From positions 122,001 through 186,000 of the forward strand of contig JAJEKV010000214.1 of NCBI GenBank assembly GCA_021234155.1: 64,000 bases of DNA, read 5' to 3'. The position numbers were made by a program, and so were the translations under genes. Within the stretch, counting starts at the first letter, position 1. Each line of letters opens with the position of its first letter. Positions 35,303 to 46,310 of the stretch are shown piece by piece. This DNA comes from Isoetes taiwanensis (taxonomy: Eukaryota > Streptophyta > Lycopodiopsida > Isoetales > Isoetaceae). The notes below the pieces were generated by a model, which was not told where the DNA came from, ran no database searches, and saw only the letters and a program-made list of their open reading frames with translations.

Positions 35303-35308
35303 CTATAG
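35303..35308. other. Empty target site of the 7.4-kb transposon
   Basis: A single CTATAG sits within an exon-like reading (VLEIAIAAQGALIRK), whereas copy A has CTATAG on each side of the element. Confidence 0.9.
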
Positions 35309-36802
35309 CTGCTCAAGGTGCTTTGATTAGGAAATGAAAGCTTTAAAAGCTTAGTGAATTGTTGCAAGATCTCGAGCCGATTCTGAAGCTACAAAGGAGG
35401 ATATCACCGGGGGATTCTCTGTATAAACTCAAAATTGAATTTTTAAATTCACGAAGAGTTCTAGATTTGAGCTTGATTGATTGCATGTAAGTTTTGCAGG
35501 ACCCTCCCGAGAAAAGTGCCATACTTTGCTCTAAAACATTCAGGTTTTATATTTATTTAACGTCGCAAATTTGATTAGGTGAAACATGAATTACTGGATC
35601 GAGAGAATTTGCTTTGCAGAAAGTCCAATTGTTTAGTTGTGATTTTTATTTCCATGTGCAGGAACTGGGCTCAGGCAATTCTGGCATCTTGGCTCTCAAG
35701 GCTGATTTTTATCTCTTAGAAACAGGTATGAAAACCAATCTGGAGCAAAGGATATTTGTTATTTTTAGTGGTTAATAAGATCTTCATGATGACATGTAAG
35801 AAAGATTCATAAGGAAGCAATGTTAGGAACATATAGGCTAGAGATACATGCATGCATGGATGCTGGAATGAAGTATGCAAGCATGGGAGGTGGCTACATG
35901 CTTTTCCCATAGTAAAGATTGTTTCCGAGAACCAAGACAATAGACCAAATATTAGAGTTCAGAATGCCTATCTAAACATTCTCAGCGATTATGAATGCCT
36001 TTTATTTCCATCCCGACGGTGGCCAAGCTTCCTATCGACAAGTGCACAAAGACTTGAAGGTAATAAATTGGGTTCTATATTTTGATCATGCTCTATAATC
36101 CAATGTGGCCACTGGATGCACTAGACAATTCTTCTGCATATACTAATAGCTTCTTTTGCAGATTGTATGTTAAATAAATAGATTGTCTCGCAGCTATTGG
36201 TGCCTGGTTATGGCAGACTGAACTTGCATACGAAAGAATCCGTCACCGCAACATAATGCCTAGAAGCTTTGTTGGGGTAAGTTTTCTAGTCGGATATTGT
36301 ATTTTTATTGAGCGGCTGCAATATCATGAGTTTCAACCTCGAAATATTCTTGCATAGATTTGTTCCACGGTTGTATAGAGAAGGGTGCTTTAGATATCTT
36401 AAGCATTTGACCAAGTTCAATTTATGAGGCTGGATCTCTTTGTTGTAGAGCCTGAGGTTTTCAGCGATGAACAATCGTGGTCCTTACATTTTTATGTTAT
36501 TACGGTGGCCGGTCTTTACATTTTTATGTGATTATGATCTAATAGAATAAGCAACGGGGGCGAATCATTTTTTGTCCATTTGCGACTATAGAGAGCTTTA
36601 GGAAAATGTTTCATATGGCCTTTGTCTTCTTGGATACCGCTTTGTGAAGTTCTTTCGACATTCTTGTGCGTATTTTCTTTGGATGTAAAACCTCGACTTA
36701 ATCTCCTCAATCTGTCTTTTCACAAAGCAAAGTCGGATGATTTAAAGAAGTTGGAGATGAGTTTTAGCCTACAAGGACATTTCGGATGTGAAGCTACAAG
36801 GA

Positions 36803-37078
36803 TCAGACATGGACATTTCAAGGTATATATGGTTATGTGATGCATTTGTTTGAGATGTTCTTTATACAACAGGGTCGTTTACAGCTCATAAAATCAAGAC
36901 ATTCTTTACTGCAATTTTATTTTATAATCCTCAAGAGCATTCAGACATGGACATTTCAAGGTATATATGGTTATGTGATGCATTTGTTTGAGATGTTCTT
37001 TATACAACAGGGTCGTTTACAACTCATAAAATCAAGACATTCTTTACTGCAATTTTATTTTATAATCCTCAAGAGCAT
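36803..37078 (+). repeat. 138-bp tandem duplication, copy B only
   Basis: Units 36803-36940 and 36941-37078 each begin 'tcagacatggacatttcaag' and end 'tcctcaagagcat'. Copy A has one unit (from about 14620). Each unit contains an exon end and the following donor (gtatat). Confidence 0.9.
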
Positions 37079-39344
37079 AACGAGCGTACATGTTGAAGCG
37101 CCCACATAGTCTAAGAATTTGGATGTATTTTAATATAAACATTTGAAGATTCTTAACTTGGCTATATGAGATGGATCTAAGGTTCTTTATTTGAATTCAA
37201 CTACTTGCATCTCTTCCATTTTATTACTAGGGGGCCTAATGATAGATTACATGTTTTTTAATAAAGCATTAAGCATGCAAGGAGAGATAAGCCTCTTTTG
37301 TGTGACCCTTTTGGACGTGCAGGTCTGTGATTGATTTTCATTTTTTTACCTAGACAGCCATATGACAGACCACAAGTCTTTTAAAGGTGCTTTTTGTTTG
37401 TGTTGAAGCATTAAGTATTGAAAGTAAAATAAGCAAACCTCTTCCGTGTGGCCCTTTTGGATGTGCAGGTTTGTATTGAAAAGAGCATAGCATACCATCT
37501 ACTTAAAGACGACCTTATAGATCAAGGCCATTCAATTGAAAGGTCTCCATCAGGTATGAGACACCACTTTCTTAATTTTCATATATTCTATTATCGTGGA
37601 AAAAGCAATTTGGACCGGTTGTGTTCTTTTTTCTTTGTTCTTTGGAGCTCTGTTTGTCATAATTGCATTGGTTGTGTTTAATTCAAGAAGTTGGATGCTC
37701 TTGCAAAATTGGAGAAGATAGGGAGTCATGAGTAATGCGACCATTGGATATTCCTTTTCTTTGCATTTTGCAAATTGAGGAAAGAGCACAAGATAGAAGC
37801 ATCGACAAACAAATAATATTATAGTTGTCCCCTTTTTTTTGTTGTACATGAGCTGTTCTAGAGCTTCCTTTTAACGGCGATCTAAGAACTTTTCATGTGC
37901 CTTGGCAGCAATGTGAGTTCATTCATGCCATCACATTGTTTGATGAATTTCATTACCAGTGATCGTGGTGAAGGATTATAAGAATGGTACACCATGTGAG
38001 GTTTTACTTGCAAGCCACAAGTGTCTTTGCATTGGGCATTTGCTTTGATATTTGAAATTGTCACCACAAAGCAAGTGTTGGAAACGTGGCATATACTAGA
38101 GAAGTTTTTGCGACAATTGATGGGGTATGGATATCTCCGATGTATACAAGTCAATTCTTATTGTGGCAGATGTTAGATATCTTTCCATATTGCCAATTTT
38201 TCCTTAATAGTATTAGTTTGTGGTTTACAAAGGTCATTATCATTGCGGCGATGTTAGATGTCTTTTCATAACGGCAATATGATAACAAGATTCATTCTAT
38301 TTGGTGGTTGGACCGATATTCTCATGCACTATTAAACACGTATGAAGAGGGTGTGAGGGAAGAAATAGGTGGGTAGGTGGTTACCTTTCGAACATGTGCA
38401 TTGTGATACAAAATAGGGCAATCTGTTGCACAATGAATGACATGCAAATAAATCTTGAGGTTGATCTTAACCACGAAATAACCTTGAATCTATGTAATGA
38501 CCATAAAAATATCGTGTCAATATTTAAAAAAAAAAAAAATATAAAAGGCCAATCCACATGGGATATTTTTGAAAAGCTATGATATCCATTTATTGGATGA
38601 AATGCTCTGCTGACCCGTATTCTCGACATCTTTTTACTCAACAATTGTACAAGTGGGCGGTCATAGTTGGAAGTGATAGCTTACCATGCTTGATTGTTTG
38701 GTTCCGTGAAAAATATTTTGGAAGTGATAGCTAATAGAATAGTTTGTGACACTAAAGGGACTCCATTAATGGAGATGCGCCCTTAATTATTGTTTGACAT
38801 TTGCATGGCATAGCTCATTGAATCTTTGATTGATGCTAAACACCGACATGATGCATATAAAAACTATTGTAAGCTTAAATTAATAGACAAAGTACTCAGT
38901 TGTCACATAAACAAACTCAACTCAATGTCTATCTTAGGAACTTGAGATGCTTATGATACCATGAACACTGTTAAAAAATACATACCTATTTGCTCATGGT
39001 ACTTCATGAACATTGACAAAAAAAAATACACACAATTGCTAGGTCTTATCGTTTACATATAACCATCATTCAATTAAATTGGGATTATGTCTTAATTTTG
39101 GGACAAATTTTATATTGCATGTTTTTAGTAGCATATTCAAATTCACACATTTCACCTCAAAATTATGAAAACGTAATATCATGTTATTTACAAAATAGTC
39201 AATATTTCACAATATAGCACCATATCATAAAAACGTGATAACAAAAATTTACATAGTTATTCAACTTTCTTCAAGCACCCCCAATGATATCATAGCCTTC
39301 TTCCTGACATCCTGAGGTATTGTAATTCTCGCATTTCTAGCTGG

Positions 39345-40573
39345 AATAGTGTTTGGAGTCCATGAGTACAAAACACTTTCATAGTCTAGCCAAAGATCAG
39401 GATCACTTTCGGTTTCTCCCCATCTCTTTGTTCAACAACTGTACCTTTCTTTATCCGGAAGACGTTGGTCAAGCTGATGCATGGACACCACCATTCCACC
39501 CCACATGGTTGAAGTTAATATTACCTTCTTCTTTGCAAATATCAAAGATAGTGAACCCCAACCACCTTTGGATATGTATCTAAATCTCTGCTGGCTTTAC
39601 TACCACAAATTGGTGGCATTCCAAGTCGATTGGAAGGTTCATAAGCATCCATGCCTAGAAACTTTGGCCTATTGTTCTTAGGACCAACATAGTGTTTGTC
39701 GGAAGGAGGAGGAGCATATTGCTTCGCGAATGCTACTTACGATGTCATCAACATCCTCAAGACTGCTAAGGTCTTGACCTAGTTTTAGGCAACCACCCTT
39801 CTTTCAATTCATCGAGGATGTGTCTATCTCCCCCAACGGGTTAATCACCTTCTTCAAAGAAGCCACCAAGGCGGTTGGTGTCATGCGGATTGGTTTTCCA
39901 ATGCTTTATATAGTCCTGGATTCCTTCCTTAGTCAATCCCAATTGCTTCACTTCTTGAGTGGGTTTTAGAGCTTTTGGTTGACTGGAGGTATCATAGGCT
40001 TGCCATTCTCATCTCTACGCCATATTTCCTCCCTCCTCTCCACTCATCCTCCTGAGAAGGTTTCATCTTCCATTGGAAGATTGGAATCCCATCTCTCACC
40101 GAAAAAGTGAACTGCAGAGGCCTAGAATGACCTTCAAGATCTAATGTATAACCATCCACAAAGCTCTTCCAATCGGGCACTTCTTCTATGAGAGAAGCTA
40201 TAGGGTTTGAAGTAGTGCATTCATGCAAGATTTCCATTAGCCTAGGAAAGTTGGTCCTTTGTCTGCCCGCCATGATACAACTATATTTGCCAAATAATGC
40301 ATCCACATCCTCATAGGTATGCCCGGGCATAAGAAATCCTAAATTAACTCTTTCAAATATCCCCACAGCTGTTAAGTAGGATAGGAAAGAAAACATCCAC
40401 CTATTCTTATTTTGGCCAAAGCACAATTATCAAGTTGCAAGAGAAACCTTTTGGGTAGATCTTGAGGTCTAGCACGTGAAGTTGAAGCTCCAACATGTTC
40501 ATTAGACCCATGCTTCCTAAACCTTGCCTTGCTGAACTTTTCAATATTGTTAGGGTTTCCATCTAACAATGCT
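39345..40573 (-). pseudogene. DUF7869-type protein, C-terminal half (copy B)
   Basis: Counterpart of 17030-18252. One open frame covers NKNRWMFSFLSYLTAVG, MPGHTYEDVDALFG and PDWKSFVDGYTLDLEG without the copy A frameshift. In turn, a 2-base gain at 'ggccaaagc' (copy A 'ggccagc') breaks the frame just after LLQLDNCA. The N-terminal half lies across 14.8 kb of inserted DNA at 55388-56983. Joining at AATGCT gives an uninterrupted VLYRA-LLDGN reading. Outward from this gene, 38280-39345 shows only AT-rich DNA. Confidence 0.75.
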
Positions 40574-41770
40574 ATGGTTCTCTTCTTATATAGAAGAGAA
40601 CCATCATTCTGGGGAAAGGGACGTCTGTTTTGGCGTCACGCTATTTTGGACATAGGAGTCATCTTTAGCTTTGAGTTTTCTTTGTACGTGATTTCTTTAG
40701 CTCATGCGCTATATATATCCTGTAGCTTCCAAGCAATTCTCTTCGGCATTTCCTTTGAGCTGAATTCTCCTTGTTCGGTGTTTCCCTATAGCTTATTCTT
40801 TCGGTCAGTTGCTCTCATTTGCTCGGATGGATTGGGCTCCGGAATTGCCAGCTCTTTTATAGATCACGGTATTCTTGCAGTCCGATCCCTTAAGACCAAT
40901 GGGCATTTATGCTTCTTGGCTTGTTCTCTCTAATTTGTTCGTGCTAATGCATTGCGGGTTATGTTACGAGCCTTTTACGCTCCACTTTTACGTTATCACG
41001 CTCTATCTTTTTACGCTTAGCCACGGTCTTACGCTCTATCGATCGTTACGCTCTATCCCTCGATTTCGCCATGATAGTCTATTATCTGCCCCATCGTTCC
41101 TAATTAAGCCTGTTCTATCCTTTCGATTTATGCGCTGCTGTTTCACCATGAGTCGATTGCCTTATACCCGGTTTGGGTTTGTTCATCCTGTTCTATCCTT
41201 TTTCCGATTTTATACGCTCATTTTACGACGCCTTATGCGGTTTGGGTGCGTTCATCCGCTTTCGATTGTGGGATTCGCATACTTTTTGCCAAGATCATGG
41301 TTCGGTTGCTCTCTCACCTCCTTTGGGATCGGCTCGGGGTTCTTGTCTTGTGTCCTTCCGGCCACGTGTTCCTTCCTTCTCATATCTCTGGAACCCGGCC
41401 GAATTTTTCCGGGGCGAAGTCCCTGGTTTTAGGCGTTCTGCTCCAATCGGCCGCCCGGATCGGCCCGCCACTTTTTGCGGGGATAGGAGGCGGAGTATCC
41501 GAAGAAGTCGGGTGGTTTGGTTTCGGGTCCGTTATCCATTCCCCTCTCCCTCCCTTTGTTCGTGTTTTCTTTTTCCTCTTGGTCCTAGGTTTCAGTTTGT
41601 TTTTGCTTTAGTTAATAGTTTTTGTTTATGTTGTGTGGTTATTTGGGTTATAAGGTAGTGGATGTTGGTTTTCGAGGTTCGATGGTGTGTATGTGTTGTT
41701 ATGTATGGTTTGTTTTGTTTCTAAGTTAGGTGTATGATCTCATGAACTTTTGCATGCGCATTCATATTTG

Positions 41771-41812
<42 letters not shown>

Positions 41813-44800
41813 CTTTTTTACTGAATTACCTATGGCTATGCGTATGATATGATCATATTAATGCATTAAGCTTTTTTCGGAACATCTAATTCTCTCATCA
41901 CTTGTCTCTTTATTCGAATTTGTTATTCTGAGTACCTTGCCCTTTTTGCATAATGTAGTTTTCTTACGCCTATATGTGGACTATTGCCATTTTGATCTAT
42001 ATCTCATGGAGGACTGTGGGATTTTTTGCCTAGATAGGGTCGGTTTTTTGGGATTTGTTTCGATTCTTTTTCTCCTTTGCCTTGGTTGTCGATGGTGTGT
42101 TTCTTTTGTTGGTTTTGTTGTGTCTTTTCCTTCCTATGTTGGTTCCAATATTTTTGGTACTTGTTCATATGGTTCTCACCCCCTTTTCTTCTTTCAGTGA
42201 CCATGTGTGTTCAATCTACTCTCCAGAGCTTTCTCTGCTGACCACCCTCCTTTGCCTGCCGTCATACCGCCAAATGTCCCTGTTCCGTCTGACCCAGCAC
42301 TTTTCCTACCTTTTCCGTTTGAGGGCCATGACCCTAATCTTTGCATTGTGTTCATACTAATTAGAATGTTGAATTTAGAGTGCAGCATCCTCTTGGTTAC
42401 ATGACTTCATATTATGCAAAAGTCCAGTGTTATAAAGAAGTCACGGTTCAAATAGATTTTGGAACTTTATGATTACATATTGTTAGAGAATCATTTGGTT
42501 GTGTAGGTGGTTTGTTGTCATAGAGGCTAGAGTTGAAAACCTCATCAAAGCGGTCTCACGACTTCTATCTCGTGTAACCATCATCAGGAAAGCAATGGGA
42601 AAGGTTTGTGAAAGCTTTTTTCTTGTTTGCCTCACCAAAAGCATAAGATTGCCTTGCGTGCCTCATCATGCACCGTATGGTATCTAAATCATATGCAAAA
42701 GCTAAAGATTGCCTTGCGTGCCTCATCATGCACCGTATAGTATCTGGATCATTTGCCTTGCTTATTTGTCTTGTTCTTGCTTCTACAAGGTTTATATTTC
42801 ATATGTGCAAGTTTTTTGTTTCTAGTTCGGTTCAAAGTGGTTTGTCCGGATTTCACATCCTTAAAGCGTGTAGTGTTGGATCATCGCAAAAGTTTTTTTC
42901 TCACTCTGTTTGTCTTGTTCTTAGCCTTTATAAGATTTTCTTTCCAGGTGCGAAAGTTTCTTCGCTTGAATGTGCTAGGGCCTCGGTCAAGTTATGCTTC
43001 TTTTCTTGTCGGTTGATGCATGGGGGGTTGGTTATGTTCGAGGTCTTAAAAAGGATGAATTACGAGGTCTTAAGAGGATGTTAAAGGGATGAATACGAGG
43101 TCTTAAAACGGATGGTTACAATAGTTTCTATGTTGAGTTTGATTACTTTCGTCCTTGCCTCCACTTTTTTATATTATAATAAGGGACCCTTGTGCATAAT
43201 ATTACTACACATTAATAACCACAAGTCTTGGTGCATAGCATTCATAACAAACGGTCCTGGTGCATAGGTTGGTTTTGCCTAGGTTGAGTCTGGTCCGTCT
43301 CATCGATGCCTCCTCTTTCCCTTGTTGTTTTGTTGCCCATGGTGCCCTTTTATTTTATTTTCGTTATCAACGATTAAACCTCCTTTGTTATAAACATTAT
43401 AATCAGGGGTCCTTGTGCATAATATTATTAAATATTAATAACAAGAAGTCCTCGTGCTTATTATTAGCCATTCTAACACCAAGGTCTTGGTGCATAGGTT
43501 GGTTGTGCTTGGGTCCATTGTGCCCTATCCCCCCCCCCCCAAAGAGCATTTTCTTGTTTTGTTATTTTTTTTAGCCGGTTTGCCTTGGATGTGCTTGAGC
43601 TTGGAGTCTAGAGTCAGTCCTTGTTTGCTTCGTTGCTTTCTTGGTTGTCTGGTTCTTGCATGAGTCGTGTTAGGAATGGTATGCGCTTTCTTTGTTCTTT
43701 CTTTCAGCTTTTTGGGTTGGTCAGTTTATGGTGTCCATCCTCACTGTCTCTATTTTTTCGTATCTAGATTAACCATCTTACGTGTCAAATCCTTTTTTTT
43801 TTGCTTTCTTACTTGCGTGTATTTGTAGGTGTATAAATTTAGGTTATTGCTCATTTTTGCAGAGTCGTCTGGTTCTTTTCTTGGGTCGGTTTGCATTGAG
43901 CTTTGTATAATTATCGTGGTGGTATGTTTCCTTGGGTGGCCTATCTATCTTCTTATCGCCTATCTTATTTCTTGTTTACCTTCATTTAAAAATTGACTAG
44001 TCCTAGTTTTTTAGTGGTGATTGGCGTGTTTGATTTCGTAGGTTTGTCCTAGTGATGGTTTCTCTCTTTGGTGGTCTATTTTATGTCCTTTTGCTCTCTC
44101 TTTTGGATTTGAAGGTTTAAAACCCCGTCTTGTTTTGTAAGTTATGTAGTGGGTAAAAGTAGGGTTGTTAGATGTTGGTTTTATCAGGTTCTCTTGGGCC
44201 AGTTGCTGTTTAGATTAGTATATTTGTCAGAGGATGGTTTTTTCCTTTGGTGGACTGACCATGTATGGTTCCCCTTCGTTGGTTTTAGTTGCAGGGTTCT
44301 TGGTGTGGGAAAGCTTCGAGCTATGGTTCGGTTGGGGATGGCATCTCGAGTAGATGCGGATAAGAATCATTTTTTGACTTGACGACTAGAGGGGTCAATG
44401 TCGGACTGGCTTCTTGATAGTCTTCCTCATCTTGTCATTATGAAGGGGTGGTGTCGTCTCTAGTCGACTTTGATGGGGATCATTGTCGAATCTTTGTCCA
44501 CAGAGGTCAACAAGGGACTTACTACTTTGTATGTGGCTTTTTTTTACGCCAAGTCAGGTTTGCATTTAGTTGCTTCATTGCATTTTGGGCAATTCCTCAT
44601 TATATCCTGTATTTAATCAACACATGCCGGTTGCCCCCTTTTCTTGACATTTTTGGCATTTGACCTACGGACTTTAGCACGAGTTGTCGGGCGAGTCAGG
44701 TATTTTCAGTATCTTGAATACAACCTTCTCCATTTGGATATTCTGGCATTTTTCTACACATGAACTTTTCCTTAGCTGCATTCGTCATGAGTTGGTGATT

Positions 44801-45751
44801 CATGTTAGTTCATGCCATGTTGCTTTTGGTGATTCTCGACACTTTCTAATCCCATAGACATGGTGTGGTCCATAAAGTCTCTATTTTCTATCACCCTTAG
44901 TCCTTTTTGTTGCACTTTGCTTCCATATTTAGATGTGGTCCTTTTTTGCTTAGGATCTCATGTTCCCCGTCCTTGGTCTATTGGTACCATTTGTGGTGGT
45001 CGCTTACATTTTTGGTCGTTTTGCAGGAGTTTTACAATTGGTGGTGTTTGCTAGAATCATTTGGCTTCCTTATATATGGCTTTTGCCCGTGCCATATCTC
45101 AGTTGGCATTTTGTGTGGGTTGAGCTCTTGCATTCTTGCGGCATTGGTGCTTGTGACATTTAGTTGCAAATCTTCTTTTATATTCCTTGGCGAGTTCCAT
45201 GTCCTTGTGTTGACCACCTAGCCATGTGCTCCTTCAATTCTTTTTCATTGGCTTCTTTCCACTGCCTTTACTCGTTCCCTTTACTACATGACGTCCATTT
45301 TCCCTTTTTTGTCGACTGTTGTTCCATTTGTCTCGTTGAGCTCTTATGGTGTCCCTTGAGTCCTAGCTCTTGCAATCCGGGTTGTGCTTGAGTTGCTTCC
45401 ATCGTCTTTCTGCTGCTTTCTGCTTGTCCAAGTTGTCTGAGTTATCAATTTGTCGATTGCTTTCGTAGCATTCTTGTCTCATGATTTCTCAGCAGTAGTT
45501 TGTTCACTTGCGGATGCAGGATTTGTTCCTCTCACTCGTGCTTTTTCCCTGGTCTTTGCAGTGGTAGTTTGTTCAATTGCACAATTTATTTCCCTCGCCT
45601 TTCTATTTCACAACGGTTTTCTAGTGCCTCTTTCTTTATCCCATTCCTCTATCCATTTCATTTGTTTTGCTTCCCTTTTTGCTCTAGGATTCTTGAGCTT
45701 TGTTTCTAGGTGTATGTATAGGTAGATAAGTGCATGCTTGTTTCTCTTATA

Positions 45752-46310
45752 TTCTCAATTGTTCTTTTGGATGCCCTTATGAGGGTCTATACTCTTCTCT
45801 TTTATCCTGCCTCTTGACTCATCATAGTGCTTTTTGCCCTGGTAGTGTCCATTATGTTGTTTTACTATGCTGACCCCAGTTATTTCATCCACCTTGCTTG
45901 GCCTTTTTTATTCTTGTTGGTCTCAGTGACCGATTTGCCCTCGTCAACCAAATTTGCAAGTTGTTCACCGAGTTGTTCTCTTAACTCTGCTTCTTCCGAC
46001 GATGTCATATAGCACCCATCTTTCCCCATCTTTTTTCGCCATCATGGGTTCTTTGGTCCATCTACATTGTTCTTGAGTCTCAAGATCCCTATCGTTGTTT
46101 CTACGTTGAAGATTTGCTTGGATCGGTTATGCATGTGGGTATACATTCATGAATTTTAGTCCTTGCTATTTCTTGTTGTTGCTCTATTTGTTCTTTTACT
46201 CCAATCTTCTCATATGTTCTCAGTGGTTCTCATGGATGCCCTTATGAGGGCCTATACTCGCTCTTTGTCATGGATTCTTTGTGTCTCATTAGTGCCTTTG
46301 CGGGCCTTTA
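45752..46310 (+). repeat. Diverged direct repeat inside E1
   Basis: About 100 bp at 45752 ('ttctca.ttgttct..tggatgcccttatgagggtctatactc') recurs at 46217 with 'ggcctatactc', 465 bp apart. Confidence 0.65.

Larger units (their letters stand above)
35290..38280 (+). pseudogene. Spliced gene-like exons, copy B, product unknown
   Basis: The same exon series as copy A, here not split by the transposon: first exon from 35290 (after 'aatacag') to about 35486 (gtaagt), then 35662-35725 (ELGSGNSGILALKADFYLLE) and later exons including VCIEKSIAYHLLKDDL (37469-37553). The exon corresponding to 14550-14640 and its intron are partly duplicated (36803-37078), so it may occur twice. Splice phases are not all consistent, so I treat it as a captured or decaying gene. 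Confidence 0.35.
29607..43934 (+). repeat. Copy B of the 14.3-kb duplicated block
   Basis: It is collinear with 1-21618, lacking the 5735-13113 transposon. AT-rich parts are nearly identical. Differences cluster at CTG/CAG and CG sites. Right breakpoints are 21618 (copy A) and 43934 (copy B); the left limit cannot be seen because copy A starts at the window edge. Confidence 0.9.

Noticed and set aside
45032-45217. Minus-strand reading with MPTEIWHGQKP, recalling a Copia integrase region
   Set aside because: Only about ten residues match, neighbouring residues do not fit, and no other Copia motif is near.
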